Assembly (NCBI GenBank): GCA_021797025.1
Contig: JAKAAK010000132.1
Location: 1-8,764 of the forward strand
Source: Thermoplasmata archaeon
Lineage (GTDB): Archaea; Thermoplasmatota; Thermoplasmata; Thermoplasmatales; Thermoplasmataceae
Length of the DNA: 8,764 nt
Direction of reading: 5' to 3'
Shown here: positions 5,638-8,764 of the stretch, piece by piece
Layout: every line of letters begins with the position of its first letter
How positions within the stretch are numbered: the stretch's first letter is position 1
Position numbers and translations under genes: made by a program
The notes under the pieces: model-generated
The model's input: the letters and a program-made list of their open reading frames with translations, nothing else
What the model was told of the DNA's origin: nothing
Database searches by the model: none

Positions 5638-6301
5638 TATTCACTACCTCATCAGGAGCGTGATAGATAGCATAAAAAGCACAGAAAAACCATCCAAATA
5701 ATGCAATTGTCCATGGAATAAACGAATATAAAACAAGGTTTTTAAAAAGTTCCGATGATATTATAAAGAATAAAATGCTCCCCGCGGCACTTATATCATA
5801 GGTATAAAAAGCTATATATCCTTCTGGTGGTACCTTTTCAAAACTAATTTTTATATATTTCAATAACCTAAATCCGAACAAAAATAATAGGAAATTTATG
5901 ATATACACGTATAACCCCTGGAAAAAGAAAGGTTTCTGAAGTATGTATGAAGATACTATTATTAACAAAATTAATATCGGATATAAATAATAGATTTTTT
6001 TCTTATCTTTATATTTGGTTTGGTATTTAAACGTATATGTCCTATACACCTTTAAAAAAATTGTCCTTGAAAGGCTTATTCCTATAATCACGGTGATAAA
6101 ATAACCTATTAAGTATATTATAATAAAATCTGTTAAATTGGAGTAAAAATGTTCGAAAATCAGAGGAGTACCTATAAATTCTGAAATTGCGAGTGCCCAT
6201 ACAAGATAATACAATCCGAAGGCCCTTCTTAAAATGAATCTTTCAAAATTCAAGGCACGATGATTTATCTGCATTATTTTCTCTGAGTCTAAATTATCCA
6301 T
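5630..6301 (-). CDS. Six-helix integral membrane protein of unknown function
   Basis: A 223-residue protein with six predicted membrane helices, at about 28-49, 58-78, 104-121, 126-147, 166-183 and 189-213. There is a charged cytoplasmic-type loop at 83-103 (rich in Lys/Tyr) and a short polar C-terminus. No catalytic or transport motif is recognised. It is first in a two-gene unit, and its stop overlaps the start of the winged-helix regulator (ATGAGTGA shared). The tight coupling suggests that the two act together, for instance as a membrane sensor or sequestering partner for the regulator, or as an extra membrane part of the divergent ABC transporter. ATG 6301 has no Shine-Dalgarno; a TATA-like GATATATA (6321-6328, minus strand) lies about 24 bases upstream, indicating a leaderless transcript. 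Confidence 0.75.
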   Translation of the reverse strand: MDNLDSEKIMQINHRALNFERFILRRAFGLYYLVWALAISEFIGTPLIFEHFYSNLTDFIIIYLIGYFITVIIGISLSRTIFLKVYRTYTFKYQTKYKDKKKIYYLYPILILLIIVSSYILQKPFFFQGLYVYIINFLLFLFGFRLLKYIKISFEKVPPEGYIAFYTYDISAAGSILFFIISSELFKNLVLYSFIPWTIALFGWFFCAFYAIYHAPDEVVNNE

Positions 6302-6310
6302 ACGATATCA

Positions 6311-6323
6311 ATACAATTTGTAT
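6311..6323. promoter_or_regulatory. Perfect palindrome, candidate operator (membrane-protein side)
   Basis: ATACAA-T-TTGTAT lies 10-22 bases upstream of the minus-strand start at 6301 and touches the presumed TATA box (6321-6328). A dimeric winged-helix protein bound here would block that promoter, giving simple autorepression. Binding by the local regulator is inferred. Confidence 0.55.
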
Positions 6324-6340
6324 ATATCTATGTTTATCCT

Positions 6341-6355
6341 GTTCAAAAATTGAAC
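6341..6355. promoter_or_regulatory. Perfect palindrome, candidate operator (ABC side)
   Basis: GTTCAA-AAA-TTGAAC sits in the 93-base divergent promoter region, about 40-54 bases before ATG 6395. That is just upstream of where the BRE/TATA of the ABC operon should lie (about 6365-6374). In archaea, sites just upstream of the BRE are often activator sites, and sites overlapping the box repress. Its arms differ from the other palindrome, so two proteins or relaxed recognition may be involved. Confidence 0.55.
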
Positions 6356-6394
6356 TTTGTTACCGTTATTTTAACAGGTATTTAATATAAGATT

Positions 6395-7192
6395 ATGGAT
6401 CTAATAAAAATAGAAAATTTAGAATATTTCTATAATAAAAATGAACATATTGTAAACAACGTTAACTTCAATCTGACCACCAGTGAGAAAAATATAATTA
6501 TCGGTTCAAATGGTTCCGGTAAAACAACACTTTTAAAATGCATTCTGGGTATGTTAAAAACTGAAGATATGATTAAAATAGATGGAATGGACGTTGAGGA
6601 GTTAAGGCAGTATACAGATTTATCAACAAATGTAGAAGATGCTCTGCACATATCAGGAGATTTGAAGACTAATGAATTTATTGGATATCATCTGGAATTA
6701 AAAGGTTTAAATCCGGAAAATGGAATACAATTACTGGAACACTTTAATTTAATTAATATTAAAAGCCAGAAAATCTCAAAACTTTCTTCAGGTCAAAAAA
6801 GAATGCTGAATAATATTGTGGCACTGGCATCTGACTCTAAAATTACAATAATGGATGAACCTGCAAGCGATGTGGACCCAGGCAGGGTAAAATTACTTGT
6901 GGATTTAATAAATTCAAAAAATCACGCATTTATAATAACATCCCATGATCTGAGTCTGATTCAAAGAATAGAAGGATCAACACTAAGCATAATGGTTAAC
7001 GGAAGATTATATGGAAAAATAGCACCGGGAAACCGTATATTTTCAATGTATGTTAGTTACATAAAACCAGATAATGAATCCATAGAAATAATAAATGAGG
7101 GCAAAAAGATTTATTTAACTTCTGAAAGAACTGAAAATTCAAAATCAATTGAAAAACTGGATGATTTATTATCCCTGTATGAGGTGGATTAA
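6395..7192 (+). CDS. ABC transporter ATP-binding protein
   Basis: A 265-residue nucleotide-binding subunit of an ABC-2 type transporter. Visible motifs are Walker A GSNGSGKT (37-44), signature LSSGQ (130-134; the usual form is LSGGQ), Walker B 'ITIMDEP' with D154 and catalytic E155, D-loop 'SDVD' and switch histidine H184 in 'IITSHD'. In the Q-loop region ('YTDLSTNVEDALHIS', about 73-87) no glutamine stands at the usual place, which is unusual. A C-terminal tail of about 50 residues follows the core. It would drive transport through the permease encoded directly downstream, with no gap. The ATG has no Shine-Dalgarno and only a weak TATA candidate (6365-6374), suggesting a leaderless transcript that may need activation. 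The substrate is unknown. Confidence 0.93.
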   Translation: MDLIKIENLEYFYNKNEHIVNNVNFNLTTSEKNIIIGSNGSGKTTLLKCILGMLKTEDMIKIDGMDVEELRQYTDLSTNVEDALHISGDLKTNEFIGYHLELKGLNPENGIQLLEHFNLINIKSQKISKLSSGQKRMLNNIVALASDSKITIMDEPASDVDPGRVKLLVDLINSKNHAFIITSHDLSLIQRIEGSTLSIMVNGRLYGKIAPGNRIFSMYVSYIKPDNESIEIINEGKKIYLTSERTENSKSIEKLDDLLSLYEVD

Positions 7193-7999
7193 ATGATATG
7201 GACGCTCTATAAAATGGGTATCAAATCATATTTTAGAAATAAAACAGCATTGTTCTGGAGTTTTGGATTTGTTCTGGTATGGATTTTTATATATGCTTTT
7301 GCTTTCCCTACTCCAGAGAAAACTGATCTACTAGGTGTTGAAGCGTCATATATGTCTTTTATCTTCCTATTCGGCGTAAGTGTTTCCTCAACATCTATAA
7401 TATTTTACACAGTATCAATGAACCTTTCTATTTCATACATCACAAGGTTTGATAAGGTGAAATCATACGAGGTCTCCTCAGGAAATCTATTATCTTCAAT
7501 GTCATTTGGATTCTCTGTTGCAATTTTTGCAATAATAATGTCGCTGTTAATCTTCAAATTAAGATTTGGTTCAATTTATATAAAAAATATTCCCATGTTC
7601 GTTATAATAATTGCACTTGTTTCCATATTCTATATAATTTTAGGAATCATAATGGCATATATTTTTATCCTGCTCAGGCAGATAAAAGCAGTAAGATTTG
7701 CTGGTGAAATACCTATGATTCTGGTATTTGTCTTTGTGCTTGGATTACAAATATTTAGGGAGCCATCCAAAAATCTGGTTTATTATTCTCCGTTTAACGA
7801 AGAATTCACTATGTCAATGTATTCTATTCTGGGAAAACCAATGCTAGATTATTATGATTTTACTTTGAATGTGGGGTTATTGCTCCTTGGTTTCTCTTGT
7901 TGGATTGTATCCATGGCATTAGTTGCATTACTTCTTGAAAAGATTTACGAACATTCCGGGGGAAGAAATCAATACACACTTGAGGATGTATTTAGATAA
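7193..7999 (+). CDS. ABC-2 type transporter permease
   Basis: A 268-residue membrane subunit with about six helices: 19-38, 50-72, 100-121, 134-161, 172-188 and 225-248. A short N-terminal amphipathic start, 'WTLYKMGIKSYFRNKTALFW', is typical of ABC-2 permeases, where an amphipathic helix leads into the first membrane segment. A conserved-looking 'YYSPFNEEFTMSMY' loop precedes the last helix. The start is ATG 7193, immediately after the ATPase stop. GAGGTGG at 7181-7187 inside the ATPase gene is a strong Shine-Dalgarno site 5 bases before it, so the two are one operon with coupled translation. Such pairs usually export drugs, lipids, peptides or polysaccharide; nothing here decides between them. 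Confidence 0.9.
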   Translation: MIWTLYKMGIKSYFRNKTALFWSFGFVLVWIFIYAFAFPTPEKTDLLGVEASYMSFIFLFGVSVSSTSIIFYTVSMNLSISYITRFDKVKSYEVSSGNLLSSMSFGFSVAIFAIIMSLLIFKLRFGSIYIKNIPMFVIIIALVSIFYIILGIIMAYIFILLRQIKAVRFAGEIPMILVFVFVLGLQIFREPSKNLVYYSPFNEEFTMSMYSILGKPMLDYYDFTLNVGLLLLGFSCWIVSMALVALLLEKIYEHSGGRNQYTLEDVFR

Positions 8000-8210
8000 A
8001 CTTTAATTCTTAATGAGATATTAAACAACGATCAGCACAGAACTAAAATTAACTACTATATTTTTAATTCAATGTGAATAAAGTTAATACGTGAATAATC
8101 TATTGTAATTGATAAAGCACATTTACATAATTAAACAATTATGAATGAAATATAATAAATCAAAATTATATAAGATGCATGAGAGATATAAATAATATGT
8201 ATAAAAAAAT
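8000..8210. other. AT-rich spacer after the ABC operon
   Basis: No gene or tRNA was found in this stretch. A T-rich segment near 8056-8064 (TATTTTTAA) could end the ABC transcript. The remainder is low-complexity A+T. Confidence 0.4.
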
Positions 8211-8387
8211 TTAAAGATAGTTTACTTTCTTCTTCTGAATATAGATAATATCCAGAGAGCTGAGCCCACCCAGGCCAATTCCGGTATATGCGATGTCATC
8301 TGTAAGCGTACTGCTAGATTCTAACTTATTTATGTTATGCGACTGATCTGACAATGTATTGTTTACATTAAGCGAAGTGTAGTTAGG
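8211..8387 (-). pseudogene. C-terminal remnant of a membrane-anchored surface protein
   Basis: A frame open for 58 codons with no start codon of its own context. It gives a polar Asn/Ser/Leu-rich stretch ('NYTSLNVNNTLSDQSHNI', 'NKLESSSTLTDD'), then a membrane-type segment 'IAYTGIGLGGLSSLDIIYI' followed by 'QKKKVNYL' and TAA at 8211-8213. A polar outer region, one C-terminal helix and a short basic tail is the usual ending of archaeal extracellular proteins such as solute-binding or S-layer-like proteins. An Asp inside the helix suggests decay. The frame is cut off at 8388 by a stop, where the tnpB element begins, so the element appears to have replaced or split the gene. The specific protein family is not identifiable. 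Confidence 0.5.
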
Positions 8388-8389
8388 TT

Positions 8390-8407
8390 ATGGTTTCTGT
8401 TAACCAT
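8390..8407 (-). other. Hairpin just past the tnpB stop, likely part of the element's right end
   Basis: ATGGTT and AACCAT form a perfect 6-bp stem around a 6-base loop, with only one base between the hairpin and the tnpB stop codon (8409-8411). IS200/IS605 elements have subterminal hairpins at their right end that are recognised by TnpA, and the omega RNA ends there. The exact element boundary cannot be fixed from one copy. Confidence 0.5.
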
Positions 8408-8408
8408 G

Positions 8409-8764
8409 TTAACATCCACCTTTGGAAGTTGTCATCTCATTGATGCTTAAACTTCCTGGATACAACCCAATACCCTCTATCCCGTTCACAAACGCTTCAG
8501 GGATTGCTTTTTTAATTATATTATAGGAAGCCTGTAGGTCAGCATGTATTAATGTGCCATTTGAAGATTTGAATATTCCCCTCTTTATTCTCTTTCCAAG
8601 ATATGTTTCATGTTCTTCTATAGTTTCATTATCCAGGAATGAACATTTAGATGTATATGATTCCTCCTGTATTATTACGTTTATATTATGTTCCTGACCC
8701 TTATAGTATATTTGATTTATAAGCATGTTAAATGGAATCTGGACAAAGTTCTGGTTGTTCTTTT
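8409..8764 (-). CDS. tnpB: IS605-type TnpB nuclease, C-terminal part, runs off the window
   Basis: The frame is open from the window edge (first full codon at 8762) and reads 'KNNQNFVQIPFNMLINQIYY', 'KGQEHNINVIIQEESYTSKC', 'SFLDNETIEEHETYLGKRIK', then 'HADLQASYNI', so the ATG at 8726 is internal and not the start. TnpB is the RNA-guided RuvC-like nuclease of IS200/IS605 elements. The third RuvC Asp is in 'HADLQ' (codon 8538-8540); the first two catalytic residues lie outside the window. The zinc-finger region before it has only one Cys ('SKCSFLD') instead of four. This matches a TnpB subgroup with 'TSK-SFLD ... GKRIKRG ... ADxxxSYNI ... GIEG'. The C-terminus ends 'SINEMTTSKGGC'. No tnpA is in the window. 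Whether the whole protein is intact cannot be judged. Confidence 0.9.
   Translation of the reverse strand, partial: KNNQNFVQIPFNMLINQIYYKGQEHNINVIIQEESYTSKCSFLDNETIEEHETYLGKRIKRGIFKSSNGTLIHADLQASYNIIKKAIPEAFVNGIEGIGLYPGSLSINEMTTSKGGC
8424..8456 (-). ncRNA. Candidate 3' scaffold hairpin of the tnpB omega RNA
   Basis: Inside the last codons of tnpB, GGAAGTT and AACTTCC form a 7-bp stem. Within it CATC and GATG form a 4-bp inner stem around a 5-base loop, on the tnpB strand. Omega RNAs of TnpB systems derive from the 3' end of tnpB and the right end, and the guide is the flanking DNA. The position is right; the identity as RNA is inferred, and coding constraint or chance could also give the pairing. 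Confidence 0.4.

Noticed and set aside
1..8764. CRISPR array
   Set aside because: No regularly spaced repeats were found on either strand.

Overview
The window looks like chromosomal DNA of an AT-rich archaeon of the Thermoplasmata, most like Thermoplasmatales such as Ferroplasma or Acidiplasma. This rests on a transcription factor B (TFB) gene, a tRNA-Leu without an encoded CCA, TATA-box promoters with several apparently leaderless starts, GGTGA-type Shine-Dalgarno sites and archaeal-type transposases. The genus is inferred from general resemblance, not from a search.

Region 1 (1-2421) is the informational, probably core part. The last codons of an upstream gene (possibly gar1) run into TFB. 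A small Pcc1-like KEOPS subunit converges on TFB. A tRNA-Leu(CAA) gene follows with a T-run terminator, then a doubtful small ORF, about 310 bases without a gene, and an 87-residue winged-helix-like protein of a family that seems widespread in archaea.

Region 2 (about 2549-5161) is a patch of decaying mobile DNA. A hicBA toxin-antitoxin pair has an intact HicB but a HicA cut by one in-frame stop. A 62-residue leaderless ORF is broken by one missing base in a T-run. The N-terminal part of a tyrosine-recombinase-like gene is split by a complete 1538-bp insertion sequence with 16-bp perfect inverted repeats and a 5-bp ATTAC target duplication. Removing the IS and one ATTAC copy restores the recombinase frame exactly. 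The IS transposase (DDE, YREK signature) itself carries a one-base deletion near its N-terminus.

Region 3 (5329-7999) is a divergent regulated transporter locus. On the minus strand a six-helix membrane protein and a winged-helix regulator overlap by 8 bases. On the plus strand an ABC ATPase is followed directly by an ABC-2 type permease. The 93-base divergent promoter region holds two perfect palindromes that are good operator candidates for the regulator. The exported or imported substrate cannot be told from the sequence.

Region 4 (8000-8764) has an AT-rich spacer, the eroded C-terminal end of a surface protein with a C-terminal membrane anchor, and the 3' part of an IS605-type tnpB that runs off the window. 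The tnpB end carries two good hairpins, the expected place for the element's right end and the 3' part of its omega RNA.

No CRISPR array, rRNA or wholly new system is evident. The most rewarding points are the precise IS dissection of the recombinase gene, the dead-toxin/live-antitoxin hicBA pair, the operator palindromes of the ABC locus, and the tnpB 3' end structure.
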